DNA of 64,000 bases, from positions 126,501 through 190,500 of the forward strand of contig LSRY02000012.1 of the NCBI GenBank assembly GCA_001643675.2. Reading direction: 5' to 3'. This DNA is from Monocercomonoides exilis. Taxonomy: Eukaryota > Preaxostyla > Oxymonadida > Polymastigidae. Of this stretch, positions 27,130-38,757 are shown one piece after another. Under the pieces are notes generated by a model that worked only from the letters and a program-made list of their open reading frames with translations, had not been told where the DNA came from and did not search any database. The first letter of the stretch is position 1; each line of letters begins with the position of its first letter. A program made the position numbers and the translations under genes.

Positions 27130-27639
27130 CATATATTGTTCTTTATATCATATTTTCGCTTATTTGACTAATTATAAAATATAAAGTTTCAATTTGATTC
27201 ATTTTATATAAACTTTAAGTTTAATTGTTGAATATGTATTAGTGTATATCCTTTGAGTTATAGATGGTGATGAACAATAAAATGCAATAAATTTTAACTA
27301 TTTCATTTCATACGTTTTAAAATACGTCTTATTTTATTGTTTATTAACTAACTCTCTTTTGCATTATTCAATTTCCAATAAAGGAATGATAAAACATATC
27401 TTTTCTTGTAATTCTTATTCATATTTTTGATTTTGAAGAATTCTTCATTTTAAAGCTCTAAATAAAAGAATACCTACAAATTTATATGAATAGAACGAAT
27501 GCAAATGTTTTAATAATGCTTCAAATTATCTTTCCTCCAAATGTTATTGCATTATTTATTAAAAAATTACTATTTTTTCTCATCTATGAGTTAAAATGAT
27601 GTTTCAGACACTTTGGCATTAACAGCTTCAAAAGAATCT

Positions 27640-30235
27640 GCATCATAAGCGTACAACATAAAAAGGAAATTTAAAATTATTGTGGATGAGGCGGCTGGCG
27701 TGTACGTATAGGAAATGCCACTGTTGCAGCCGAGGAACGTTGTGGTGTGGTGGGCGATGCTGTTTGGTGGTGCTGTGTGTGTACGATGAGGCGCTTTCGG
27801 AGATGCTTTCGGTTCCTCAGGTGGTTCCGCTTCCGTCGTTTGCACTGTCGGAGGGCACGAAGTCGGGGAGCAAGCAGATCCTTGCGGAGGCAAATGTGAA
27901 TGCATTACAATCGATCCGCGATCTGTTTGGCATGCTGTTAGTGCTGCTGCTGTAGCGATGATTGAAGTTGAGGCGTGTGGTAGTGAAGCTGAACGACGAA
28001 GTGATGGTGAACTGAGCTGAGGTGTTTGACATGGGGGAGATGATGAGGAAGGTGCTGGAGGAGGTGGGGTCGAGGATTGAGGACAATGTGGTTCAATTAC
28101 CATCAGTGAATGAACTGGTTATGCTAGAGGAACGAGAAGAGGTAAAGGTTATCGTTGAAGAAGAAAAATTCTTGCGGAAGAGAAAGGTGTTAGTTGTCGT
28201 TTTATCAGGAAGAGGGTTGACGAGAATTGTTCTTATCTTACATGATAGTTAATGAATGACTCGTTCCTTTTGCTAATGTGAAGATTGTGACTGTTCAGTG
28301 CGAGCTGAGCATGCAGTTGGCTGGAAGCTGTTCAGAAATATTGGTAGAATTGTGGAGATAAAGCGGAAGCACAACTCAGAAGAAGTAGCCGGAACTTGAG
28401 CCGCGCGATATTTTGGTGCCGTATGAAAAATGGTGCGAGAGAGAGATGAAGCAGCTAATTGCGAAAGATTTGGTTATCATGTTTTGTATACTTGCTTTGG
28501 GGTTCAAGCACAATGAAGAGGAGTATGAGTCCGGTCGTAGGGTCTTCATCGACCGGGAGGAGTTGTTGTGTCATGCGAACACACATCAACTTTCTCACTC
28601 GTATGTAATGCAGTGAAGTTGTATCTTCAGTTGGGAGGTCTAAACTTCACTCTGTGAAGATGACGTTGAAAACTGAAGAGGGAATTGAGGCTGCGAAGCA
28701 GAGAAGAAAAAGAACAAGCACCCAACTTGAAGGAGACTTTAAGTAACTGCACAACGATAAGGAATGTTCACGTGTTTGGGAATGTGTTTGTGAGGGCGTC
28801 TGATGCAGAGACGTTGCTGACGGGGCTGGTAGAGGGTAAGCAGGCATATGTGCAAACAGCAAATGTGACGGTATCGTTCATCATTTTGGACAAGATGCTG
28901 AGCCCTTTGCAAGAATACATCCATCAAAGGCAGATGTCAGCAGCGTGACTGCGGAACACGGTGGATGCGCCGCCGGCATTGATGCAGGGGGTAGTAACGC
29001 AGGAGATTTGGAGGAAGAAGTGGAGCGCATTCACAGGGTTCGCAATCTGTGGAGCAGCAGCAAGCAAAGAGACGATGACAAACATGATGGCGAGGAAGAG
29101 GAAGAAGATGGTGATGAACGCGGTGATGGGAGAGGGAATGGGAGCAGCGCAAAATTAAAAATGAAACATTTCAGACTGGAAGAACATCGATTTTTTGGGG
29201 GAGACACCGATTGCTGTGCTGAATGAAGTAGCTGGGGAAGAAAAGAGGATGTGTGAGGTAATTCCGACAGAGGTGATTACAGGGAAGGGGTAGAGCACTG
29301 TGACAGTGATAACATCAGACGATGAGCATATGGTGGCGAAGGAAATGGGGGTGGATCTGAGTCCATTTCGCAAGAGAAGGAAAACGGAGAAGGAAGGAGA
29401 AGAGGAAGAGGAGATAATAAAATCATCAACATCATCATCATCATAATGTGAAAGTTCCTATTCAAATAAGAACATGGTTGTTACAGTTTCATTGAAGAAA
29501 GCTTATCTTTCACAGAATGTCGCATCGCGGAAGATAAACGATCTGTGTAAATCTGCGTATGAAATCTATTGTTGCTTCAGATGAAGAATTCATCTGCTGA
29601 AGAGTGTGATAAAGGCGAAGGAGAAGAAAAATGAGGGAGTTGTGGAAAAGATGAAAACATTTGAAGAGTGGAGCGATGCTTTTGCGGAGTTGAACAAGAT
29701 TGTTGATAGAGAAAAAGATGAACACAATGAAGAAGGAGTTGAGAAGAAAAAGAAGAAGAAGAAGAAGAAGAAGAAGAATTGGGAAAGGAAGAAGAAGAAG
29801 AAGAAGAGGAAGGAGAAGGAGAAGGAGAAGAAGGAGAAGAGGGAAAAGAAGAAGAAGAAATCATAAGTGGAAGAAAAGGTTGAGCAGATGGAGGAGCTTA
29901 TGACAACAGCAAAAACAATGAGTTGATGAAGATTTTTACGAGTTGTCTAACAGATTGCATCAAATTTCTGGTGCAGAAGCTGTCTGTTTTGCCCCCCGGT
30001 CCAATGGCATTCCAGTCGAAGTTCTTCATTTCTCCACTTACACCAGCAGACTTGCTGAAGAACAGATGAATAAAGCAAACGAGCTGGAAAAGAGAAACGA
30101 GGAGGTTGTGAAGAAAAAAGACAGCGTGGATGAGGTGACGGAGCAGAAGAGGATGGCAAGAGAAGGGGAAGGCGATGAGAGAAGATATGGATTTTTCGCT
30201 TATGAAGAAGCATTGTTGCATTTTGGATCTTGAAA
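27640..30235 (+). pseudogene. Decayed coding region, plus strand, unidentified
   Basis: A chain of short open segments in shifting frames is broken by TAG, TGA and frameshifts. It is more GC-rich than surrounding noncoding DNA. Fragments include VPQVVPLPSFALSEGTKSG and AEANVNALQSIRDLF at 27800-27940, MGEMMRKVLEEVGSRIEDN at 28031-28090, VPFANVKIVTVQCELSM at 28264-28310, EREMKQLIAKDLVIM near 28440-28480, VEGKQAYVQTANVTVSF at 28828-28880, KTFEEWSDAFAELNKIVD at 29650-29710 and SNRLHQISGAEAVCFAPRSN at 29943-30005. Their amino-acid make-up looks like real, formerly folded protein. I cannot name the family. A 170-codon Pro/Ser-rich open frame on the opposite strand (27591-28103) is probably a shadow. 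Confidence 0.5.
29740..29862 (+). repeat. (GAA/GGA)n purine microsatellite
   Basis: About 120 bp of almost uninterrupted plus-strand purines (GAAGAAGAA... with GGA variants) within the decayed region. It gives Lys/Arg-rich readings in two frames, so it carries no coding information by itself. Confidence 0.9.
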
Positions 30236-30366
30236 GAAGGGAGAGAATGTGACTGATTGTTGGTTAATGGGGCAATTGTGCCGTTGGAAAACTATGATTC
30301 GGGTATTACGTGCTTTTAAAATGTGTTTGCTGGTGAGTGGGGAGATGCTGACGATGCTGTGAGAGT

Positions 30367-30711
30367 TTATTCAATAATAATTTTCGCAGCTCGTTTCCGC
30401 ATTTCAGTAAAACGTTGAATCTTCTTCAACAAGGTACCAAGACGATGAATAAAAACCATCTATTTCCGCTTTGCTTCAAAATGGCCTTTTCCTGAGTAAA
30501 CATTTGCCCTTTTAATTCGTTGCATTTGGCTTCTGAAATTTTTTTGGTTCTTGTTTTGAGCACAACTTTTCCTTGTCAAGTCAGGCGGAAGGTGTGCAGT
30601 AAAAATGACTCTCTCATCAAACATCTGCTTCATCGAGTGCTTCTTCACTTGTGCTTGAACTCTTTCTTTCGTTGTAATAGAAAGGAATGAAGTTGTTCTT
30701 TCAATACTATT
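30367..30711 (-). pseudogene. Small basic protein fragment interrupted by one TAG
   Basis: A minus-strand frame is open for about 114 codons except for one TAG after GHFEAKRK. It contains SITTKERVQAQVKKHSMK, FDERVIFTAHLPPDLTRKS and, after the stop, MVFIHRLGTLLKKIQRFTE, ending in TAA. It is strongly basic with predicted helices. I do not recognise the family. The intact reading on both sides of the single stop suggests recent inactivation or a short readthrough. It lies inside the inverted-repeat-bounded block, downstream of the beta-helix fragment and on the same strand. Confidence 0.5.
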
Positions 30712-30758
30712 TTATGATCATTCGAAAATATTTAGCCATTCCATGTTCGTTGATAATT

Positions 30759-31478
30759 TCAAAAACGACAAAACAGAGGAGATCGTCTAGCCCTGTTCAC
30801 ATTTTCCATCTTTAACATCCCATTCTGAACATTAATAAGCTCAGTGGTGAACGCTGTTTCTGAAGATTGTCCGCTTCCTGTTGATATGTTCAACCTGCAT
30901 ATTTGCATCTCTCCTGCTCCACTTATCTCAAACAGCTTTGAATCACGATTGCTCGGATGTGTTGGATCATGCACAAGGAAAAGGTCATCGACAGTCAATG
31001 TGCCTGTTGAGACAGCAAAAAGAGACAACATTGCTGCTTCTGATTCAGTCTGTATTGTTGTTGTAAAATCTCTTTGACCATATATTGTGAAAATATTGAT
31101 GTTGCAGTCTACACTTTTTGTCTCTGAAATCGTACGTGTGAGTATCTCAATATCTGAAACAAATTCTGGAATCAGCTGAGTGTGGCAGCAGATGATCATG
31201 TTGCATGGATGAGACTCATTTATTCCGCATGCACTTGTGTCTTTGGCGTTTGATTGTGTTTTTGACGAAGAAGCATATCTAATTTTTCCAAAATTGTTTC
31301 GTAGCCATCCACTTTGATCAGAAATTGAATTGTAGAATGCGCTAACTCTGTTTGTTGTCTGTCTTGTTGAATAGCAGGTGGAATCAATGTTGTTTGATGT
31401 CTTATAATGGAGAGAAATATCATGGCCCCCTGTAATGTATGTTTCATTGTGGAAAAAACAGTGGAAATTAAAAAATTT
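30759..31478 (-). pseudogene. Beta-helix surface-protein fragment (oxymonad-type family)
   Basis: A minus-strand frame is open for 239 codons with no good start codon. Its pattern is that of the large right-handed beta-helix surface families known from oxymonad genomes: a Cys-Tyr-Ser/Thr-rich lead (DSTCYSTRQTTNRVSAF), a DTSACGINESHPCN segment, then alternating hydrophobic strand-turn units (LFAVSTGTLTVDDLFLVHD, SKLFEISGAGEMQICRLNI, LINVQNGMLKMENV). Intact members are usually several hundred to more than a thousand residues with many such rungs. This copy ends early (stop at 30759) and lacks the rest of the solenoid, so it is a 5'-and-3'-truncated fragment. Family assignment rests on motif memory, not a search. 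Confidence 0.6.
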
Positions 31479-31883
31479 TTAGAAATATTGATTATTATTA
31501 ATAATTCAGATAAAACCTTCTCTTCTAATTAAACAACAACTGCATTATAAAAAATATGAAATGAAAACTTGTTCTGTCCGATCTCAACACAATTTCTCTT
31601 CTTGAGATGAAGATGAACATAATAACTATTCAATTAATTGTCTGAATTATCAAGCCGATTAATAAATTTAAAAACTTAAAATATTTATCGCACTATAAAT
31701 GTGTTACAAAAGAACACCAGTTTTGAAAAACAACAAATGCAATTTCAATTGAAAATCAAATTTTTAACTGATCAAAAAATAAAATAAAAAGTATTTTTTT
31801 GAAATTCGGATATTTTTTCATGAAACAATTGTTCTTGAGATAACAAACACAAATGAAATTTTTTGTTTTTTTGCTGATCAATA

Positions 31884-31961
31884 ATGGAAACGGAATATTT
31901 CACAATTAACATTCATGGGTCAAATATTTGATCTGTGGTGACTTTTCATAAAAAAATACCC
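31884..31961 (-). repeat. Right terminal inverted repeat
   Basis: Inverted partner of 27040-27129. The outer end reads ...TTTTCATAAAAAAATACCC on the plus strand. Internal to it is the perfect 12-bp palindrome TCAAATATTTGA, lying at the same place as the hairpin of the left repeat but with a different sequence. Confidence 0.7.
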
Positions 31962-32652
31962 ATATTCATAACAATTCAACAAGCTATTTGCGCAAGATAA
32001 AAATGTGAGAGAACGAACAAGAATAGCAACACCTTTCTTCGTATCGACTATGAAGTGTTATCTTTAGGTACGCGTATATTCTGCATTTGTCATTTCTGTC
32101 TATCACCTTTACAGAAAAGGAATCCTTTTTGTTGTTAAAAAGGTCATCAATCGTCTTTCAGTGTGAAATCGCACAAACAAAGCTCGAGTGACCATAGAAA
32201 CTGTGTAGGATGAAGATGTTAGATGAGCATCAGATTCAGTTAATCTTTTTTAATGGAAAGAGATGAAATTAATAAAAAAAAAATCCTTCTAAGAAATAAT
32301 GATATTTATTGAATATGGAACACATGCAAAACATGCTCCATTTGAAAAAAATTTGTAAAGTTCAAAAAAAAAAAAAAGGATATATGATTCAATCAACTCT
32401 TACAAGTTCAACAAATAATAAAAGTTGAAAATTTGATTCAAAAATTAAACAATGGAAAAATGTCATTCTCCAGCGAAATGCTCAGTTTTCTTTCATTTAT
32501 GCCTAGCAGAAAAAGCACACAATGCCATCATTATAAATTGCCATGAATTTGCAATGAGAGCAATATTCAAAAAAAATTCTTTCTCAAATGCGAAATTTCA
32601 TGCATTAGAAGATCTATGATTTAATTGTATCAAACACACTTTAAGTTCTTCA
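31962..32652. other. AT-rich gap, no gene seen
   Basis: No open frame of note on either strand. A few homopolymer A/T runs (for example at 32274 and 32358). It probably holds 3' flanking DNA of the coiled-coil gene that ends at 32653. Confidence 0.6.
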
Positions 32653-34157
32653 TCAACTATTTGATTTAAAATCCAATGAATATGAAAGCAATTTTGAAAG
32701 AAATACAAGTACATTTTTAACCGTATCTTTACAGTGCTTTTGAGAACTTTCAAGTGGTAAGGCAATTTTTGAAAGAAAGTGCATCTGCGATCTAATGATA
32801 GATAACTTAAGTTCATCATTAGCTAATTCATCTGCATCATTTTGAGCATCGCCTCTTAAGTGATCTTCTGTTGTTAAGAGTAACGATCTTTCATCTTTTT
32901 GATTTTTGAGTCTTTCTTTCTCTTTTCTTTTTGCTCTGAGAAGAAGTGTAATTTCATGCTCCTCCATCTTTCTAAGAGCAGAAAAGCAAATTCGAATTTT
33001 TTCACAAAGGAACTCATTCAAATCCATAACAACTTGCGCAATTTCACTGAACTTTATTTTCATTCCTTCAATTTCTTTTCTTTTTTCTATCGATTTTTGT
33101 TTTAATAATCCAAGCTCTCCTTTTCCAATATCAATTTTTGCTTTCGTTTGAATAATAACTTCTGATCTTCCAACACATAACGCATTTTGATATGCTTCTC
33201 TTTGCCGCAATTCCAATAGCTGTTTCGAAAGTTCATTTTTCCTTTCTTCCAGAAGCTGTTTAAGTGTTGAAATTGTCATTCCATTTGTTGAAATAGATTT
33301 TCCAGCCAGAAATCGAGAGAATCGAGTTGTCTGTGATAGTTCAGAAACAATATTTGCAACTGTTTCTTCATCCAAAGTTTTGATGCAACTTTCCAATTCT
33401 ACATAAATTCAAAAGAATTAATACAAACATTTAACATTTGAAAATTTATAACTTTAAACTTGAACATACGGCGAGTTTGAACCAAATGAGTAACTGGATG
33501 AAAGCTACAAAAGTAATCAGAAAATTCTGAAACTATCGATTCAAAATCTTCGTTTTGAGCAGATTCTTCAAGATTGTGTATTATTTTCATTGCCTCCAAT
33601 TGTTGTGTAAGTTTCACTATTTTTTGGTCATGGTCTCTAATCCATTCATCTTCTTCTATTTTTTCCTTTTTCTTTTTTTGTATTAATTCTTCAATTAATT
33701 CCTCTCTTTTTTTATTCTCTCTCCTCTCTCTTTCGAGTAAATTCGTAAATGAAGAAAATGATAAAGCAAATTGCTTTATTATCGATCGACTTTTTTTCAC
33801 TTGTTTTTGAACTTCAGCCTGATTTGATTGATAATCATCATGACTTTGCATGGTTACATTTATGATCGAATTCATTAACGTTTTCACAATTCCAGAAGCC
33901 AAAGGGTATTTAGTTGGAGAAATTTTTGTAAAGGAAGAAGATGGGAAAATTGGAGAACTATTCTCCTCAAATTGTTTAAACTCATCTTCGTAGTGTTGTG
34001 ATGAATCACTTGATAAATTTTTTTCCAATTCATTTTGTTGCTCAGTGTTCATAAAGTCAGAAAAATAAGTATCATCTTGAATTGTCTTAATTTCAAATCC
34101 ATAAACAAAAGTAAATGCAAAAACAAACCAATGTTTTATATTTTTTCTAGTTCGCAT
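32653..34157 (-). CDS. Unrecognised coiled-coil protein, about 477 residues
   Basis: Two exons, 33470-34157 and 32653-33398, join across a 71-nt intron (donor GTATGT, acceptor TATGTAG) with matching phase; the stop is TGA. The ATG at 34157 opens the frame. The first 30 codons are unusually hydrophobic (HWFVFAFTFVYGF); they could be a signal anchor, or a 41-nt intron (phase-compatible GTTTTT...AAG) could remove them. The Met at about 34043 is an alternative start. The rest is mostly long coiled coil: ERERRENKKREELIEELIQ, QQLEAMKI, then KQLLEERKNELSKQLLELRQ and RAKRKEKERLKNQKDE. I do not recognise the family; cytoskeletal, kinetochore or axonemal coiled-coil proteins are possible. It is divergent from SYF1 with about 250 bp between starts. 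Confidence 0.75.
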
Positions 34158-34407
34158 CAAATAAAGATTGTTTTCCCAAAAGATTTTAAATCAATAAAAA
34201 ATATGTATTTATTGTTGATAAAATTGTTATTATGCAAAAATAACATTAATAATTCGAATTTTATAATAATAACAAATATGTTACACACATCCACCGAAGC
34301 TGTTTCAAGTGGCACACATTCAATGCTCATAAAACCTTGCAATAATCCTTTTTGTTTTGAATAATTTTATTATATATCACAAACTTTTCAGACCATACTA
34401 ATTTTTC
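34158..34407. promoter_or_regulatory. Shared upstream region of the coiled-coil gene and SYF1
   Basis: 250 bp of AT-rich DNA separate two divergent start codons, so both promoters must lie here or inside the genes. I see no recognisable core element. Confidence 0.5.
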
Positions 34408-37400
34408 ATGTCATTTGATCACAATCACGAGCAAGAATTCGACGAAGTCCTTGCCAGGGATCCTTCAAATTTGAGAAATTGGCTGCTCTTAATAAAAGTA
34501 CACGAAGAAGACACTTGGATTGAACGACAAAAAGTGTACGAGAGAGTTCTTACATGTCTTCCTGGATCATACAAAGTTTGGAGAATGTACTTGACGGAAC
34601 TTCGAATCCAAGTTCGAGGCCTGTCTTTTCTAGACAAAAAAGTGCAAGAAGCAAATTCTATTCATCAACGCGCATTTATATTTTTGAATAAAGTGTGAGG
34701 TTTTTAACAATTAAAAATTTTCAGTAATTCACTTCTTTATAGATGCCCCGGCTTTGGATTGAGTATCTTCAATTTTTGATGAATCAAAAGCAGATCACAC
34801 TGACAAGACGAACATTTGATCAAGCTCTTCAAGCTCTTCCTATTACACAACATCATCATATATGGAAGTTATTTGTTCAGTTTGCTCGACTTCCACATGT
34901 ACCCCCAGAAACTTCTACAAAAATTTTTAGAAGACAGCTAAAGGTTTGAACATTTAAATGATCATTTATTTTTTTGAATGATTGAGCTATTTTTAGATAC
35001 AACCTGAACTTACTGAGGATTACGTTGATTATCTAATAGAGCATTCAATGTTTGACGAAGCAGCAGTTACTCTACTGAAGTTTATTAACAACAGTCATGC
35101 ATCATCATCTCGAGGAAAAACAAAAGCACAATTATGGCTTCAGTTGTGTGATTTAATATCATCTCATTCAGAAGTCATTACATCCTTAGGTGATCCAGAA
35201 GGAGTTATCAGGAGTGGTCTTTCTAAATTCCGTGATGAACAAGGGAGACTGTGGGTAGCGCTGGCAGGAATGCTTATGCGAAGAGGAGAGTTTGACAAGG
35301 CACGCGATGTTCTGATGGAAGGGATGACAAAGGCAACGACAGTTAGAGATTTTGGTGTGGTGTTTGATGCATGCACCCAGATGGAAGAGAGCATATGCGC
35401 ACACCTTATGATGCAGGAGAGCGAAGAGAAGCAGGCAAAGGATGAAAGCGAAAGCGGAATGGAATTGGAGCAAGATGATATTGATGAAGACACAAGAGAC
35501 AATGAGTATGACGATTATGAGATTTCACATTGGAAAAGGAGAGAAAGAGCAGCGAGAAGAAATGTGAGAGAAGCAATCATCGACAACCCAACACTCTTTT
35601 TGTCATTTGATGAAGATGATGAAGACGATGGTTTAGGGAATGAAGACAACGAAGATGGAAAGAACTTTGAGACACAATGTCTTTCTGCATTTCCATCTTT
35701 ACAGAGCATTTTCTCCTCACAACCACAAACTGCACCTTCATCTGCATCTTCATCAAAGCACTCATCAGCGTCGGATGTCACCTCCATCTCTTCTTATGCC
35801 TCTTCTCTTTCTGAGGCACCAATTGACTTGCGTGTGGAGCATTCGATGTCTTCGCTTGAGCATCTCATCAAAGAGCGCCCTCTACTTCTGTCTGCGGTGC
35901 ATCTGCGGCAGAACAAGCACAACGTGGCAGAATGGCTGAAAAGAGCAGAGCTGAAGAAGGACCAAGTAGATGACGAAAGGTCGAAGGTGAGGAAGAAGTG
36001 GAAAAACAGATGGAAGCTGAGACGTGCCCAAAGAATGGAGCGAAAGAAGAGGGAGAAAGAAGAAAAAGCGAAGGGGAAAATGGATATTGAAGAAAGAGAC
36101 GAAGATGAAATTGAGGATGAAGAGAAAGAAGAAGAAGAGGAAGAACAAGAAGATCCTTCAATACTTTATGATGACGAGATTCTTGGAATGAACACAAAGG
36201 AGCTTGAAGACGAATTGTATCTTGTGGACTGTGAGAAAGAAGAAGGCGAGTGGCGGATGAGAATGTATGCTGAGGCTGTCACGACGGTTGATCCTTTGAA
36301 GGCTGTTGGGCGGCTGGGTGATATTTGGGTGCGATGGGCACAGTGGGTGGAGGAGGAGAGAATAGACTGGGATGAAATGAACAATGATGAAGAAGGCGAA
36401 GAAGAAGATGATGATGATGAGAGGAAAGAGAAAGAGGAAGAAGCAGAAAATAGCAGAAGCAGCACACAAAGTGACAATGAAAAAGCAAAACTTCAAAGAA
36501 AGTTGTTGCAGGCAGCAGAAAAGATACGGATGAAAGGCGATGTTGAATCAGCCAGAATGATTTTCAGACGAGCTGTTCAGTCGCAATTGAGAAGTGTCGA
36601 TGAACTCGCTGACATTTGGTGCGCTTGGATTGAGGTTTGTTCTTTTGTTCTTTTTATTTTTCTAATTATGCTTTCTTTCTTTTTAAAAAAACCTTTCATC
36701 TATTTTAAATACATTATTTGCACTTTTTCACATACCAGTTGGAGTTGAGAAACAACAATCCGAAGGAGGCATTTGCATTGGCAAAGGAGGCACTTGCATA
36801 CACACCTACAGGAGACAAGTTAGCTCAAAGAAAACGAAGACGAGGCGGAAGAAACGGAAGCAACGCAAATGCGATGAACGGAGAGGACGACGAAGAAAAT
36901 GATGATGAAGATGACCAATTAGATGGTGATGGGAAATCAACAGGCGTCCCTCTTTCGCGCCGTCTCTGGCAGTCTGTGCGGTTGTGGTCCCTTCTTCTTG
37001 ATCTGAGCGAGTGCTACGGCACATTTGCGCAGACAGAAGCGTTTTATCGCTCGATGATGGACTGCAAAGTGATGACGCCTCAGATCGCCATCAACCTTGC
37101 TACGTATCTCGAAGAACAGGAAAGATACGAGCGGTCGTTTGCTGTTCTCCAGCGCACCGTTGGCATGTTCCCTCACCCGCAATGCGAGCCACTGTGGATT
37201 CTGTACGGCACACAAATGCTGAGGCACCATGGAAGGAAAGAGAAGATAGAGAGAGTGAGAGATGTGTTTGAGCAGGCGCTGGCGTCCATCCCGATTACAA
37301 CAGTCAAAACACCTGCCTCTTCAGACACAACGCTGGATCAGCTTGCTCTTCCAGGAGCATCAGCGCCTGTGTTTGATGTGAAGACGATGTCGACAGGGAT

Positions 37401-38481
37401 GCTCGCCTCGTTTGCAAAGACGATGATTCTACTGGCAGCCAAAGTGGAGGAAGAGTTCGGAATGATTAGCCGAGCAATGGCGCTGTATCGAAAGGGATGT
37501 GTGATGATGAAGTCTCTCTGCTACTTGGCACAGACAGCAAGGAAAGAGAGAGGAGGAAAAGGACTCGGAAAGACGAAAGTGCGCTCAGCTACATCGAAGT
37601 TCGTGTTCTCCTCCTCATCTTCTATCACACCAACTGTGAATGGAGGAGACGACGAAGACGAAGACGATGGTGAGTGCGGAGCAAGTGATGTGTTGGAGAT
37701 GTATCGGATTTTCATCTCGCGTCTTGCTTTCTTCTTTGGCGTGACGAAAACACGCTCTTTGTTTGAAGAAGGTATCAACGCGATTCTCTCACTTCCCAAT
37801 CCACCCACATCCACTTCAGTCTTTCTGCTTCTTTCTTCCTCCAACAACCCTTCAGCATCTGTCGCCTTATCAACAATCGAATCCTCAAAAGTGCTGGCGT
37901 CAGTCACAAACCCATCCTCTCGCAAGGCTCTTCCATCTGTATGCGCTGTCTCGCTTGCTCTGCAATACGTCAAAATGGAGCAGCAGCTCGGTGAAATCGA
38001 CAGAGCACGTGCCATTTTCCTGTCGACAGCACCTGCTGCTTCGCCTGTTCCGCTGTTTGACACACTCTTTTGGTCACCGTGGAGTGAGTTCGAGATGAAC
38101 TTCGGTAACAAAGACACATTCAGAGAGCTGGCGCGTGTGAAGAGAACAGTCAGCGCTGCACACACAAAGACAAATTATGTCTCATCTTCACTTCTAATGG
38201 CACGTGGTGTGAGTGTTGTGGAAGCAGGAAACGATGCATTAAGAGTGGCAGAGCGCATCGAAGACGAAGAAAGGAGGCGGAGAGAGAGGAAGAGAAGAGA
38301 CGATGGAAGAGCACCTCGAAAGGAAAACAAGCCAAAACAGGAAGTAGCAAGCGAGCCTTCTCAAGCATCTGCAAGCATTGCGCAGCTGAGGATGAAGGCA
38401 GGGAGCACGTCTTTTGTTGCAGAGTCATCTTCTGTAACCAAAAAGACGGATGGATCAAACGAAGAAGAAATTGAACTTTAG
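34408..38481 (+). CDS. SYF1: Pre-mRNA-splicing factor SYF1/XAB2 (HAT-repeat protein)
   Basis: Four exons: 34408-34692, 34743-34943, 34997-36634 and 36739-38481, giving 1,288 residues. Introns are 50, 53 and 104 nt with donors GTGTGA, GTTTGA and GTTTGT. The protein is a chain of HAT (half-a-TPR) repeats and follows SYF1 closely: HQRAFIFLNK joined to PRLWIEYLQFLMNQKQ, RRTFDQALQALPITQH, ATPQ-like MTPQIAINLATYLEEQERY, RVRDVFEQALASIP, GVTKTRSLFEEGI and LGEIDRARAIF. SYF1 is a scaffold of the NineTeen complex, which joins the activated spliceosome. Human XAB2 has 855 residues; the extra length is mainly an acidic, Ser-rich insert in the middle (about 35,440-36,240 and 36,380-36,480), another at 36,830-36,940, and a charged C-terminal tail. 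The working gene fits the intron-rich neighbourhood. Confidence 0.95.
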
Positions 38482-38757
38482 AAAGTGAAATTACAACATC
38501 AAGAATTATTATATTTTGTTTTTTATTTTTTTAAGTTTAAAAATTCAAATAAAACATGCTAAAAAAAAAAAAGCATAACTTGTTAGCTATGAATCAATGG
38601 TCATTTTGGAACAAAAAGCAAATTGCAAAGAAGTACAGTTCAAAAATAAACACAAAATATTCAAAATTTAAAAAAATAATATGAGATATCAAATAAAAGA
38701 TAAACAATCCACAACAAAGGTTAACGAATGAATGTATACTTCAAACAAAAATATATC
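38482..38757. other. Convergent spacer between SYF1 and the CRT10-like gene
   Basis: 276 bp of AT-rich DNA with A-runs (for example at 38560). No gene. It presumably contains the two 3' ends. Confidence 0.6.

Larger units (their letters stand above)
27040..31961. mobile_element. 4.9-kb block bounded by imperfect terminal inverted repeats
   Basis: The left end at 27040 starts GGGTATTTTTTTTTGAAAAG. The right end, read inward from 31961 on the other strand, starts GGGTATTTTTTTATGAAAAG; both continue with GTCAC. A second similar patch follows about 65 bp further in (AATGTT... ATTCCGTTCCCAT on the left, AATGTT... ATTCCGTTTCCAT on the right), so homology extends over about 80-90 bp with indels. 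Both ends are flanked by ATAT (27036-27039 and 31962-31965), which could be a short target-site duplication but is low in information. The inside is decayed coding DNA with no intact transposase. Inference: an old non-autonomous or decayed DNA transposon that carries or has trapped gene fragments. Confidence 0.55.

Noticed and set aside
27591-28103. 170-codon minus-strand Pro/Ser-rich open frame
   Set aside because: It is opposite the better-patterned plus-strand fragments, is low in complexity, and has no recognisable domain. Most likely a shadow in GC-richer decayed DNA.
32000-32260. Possible structured RNA or tRNA near 32,040-32,220
   Set aside because: I looked for cloverleaf stems and A/B-box words and found none that were consistent.
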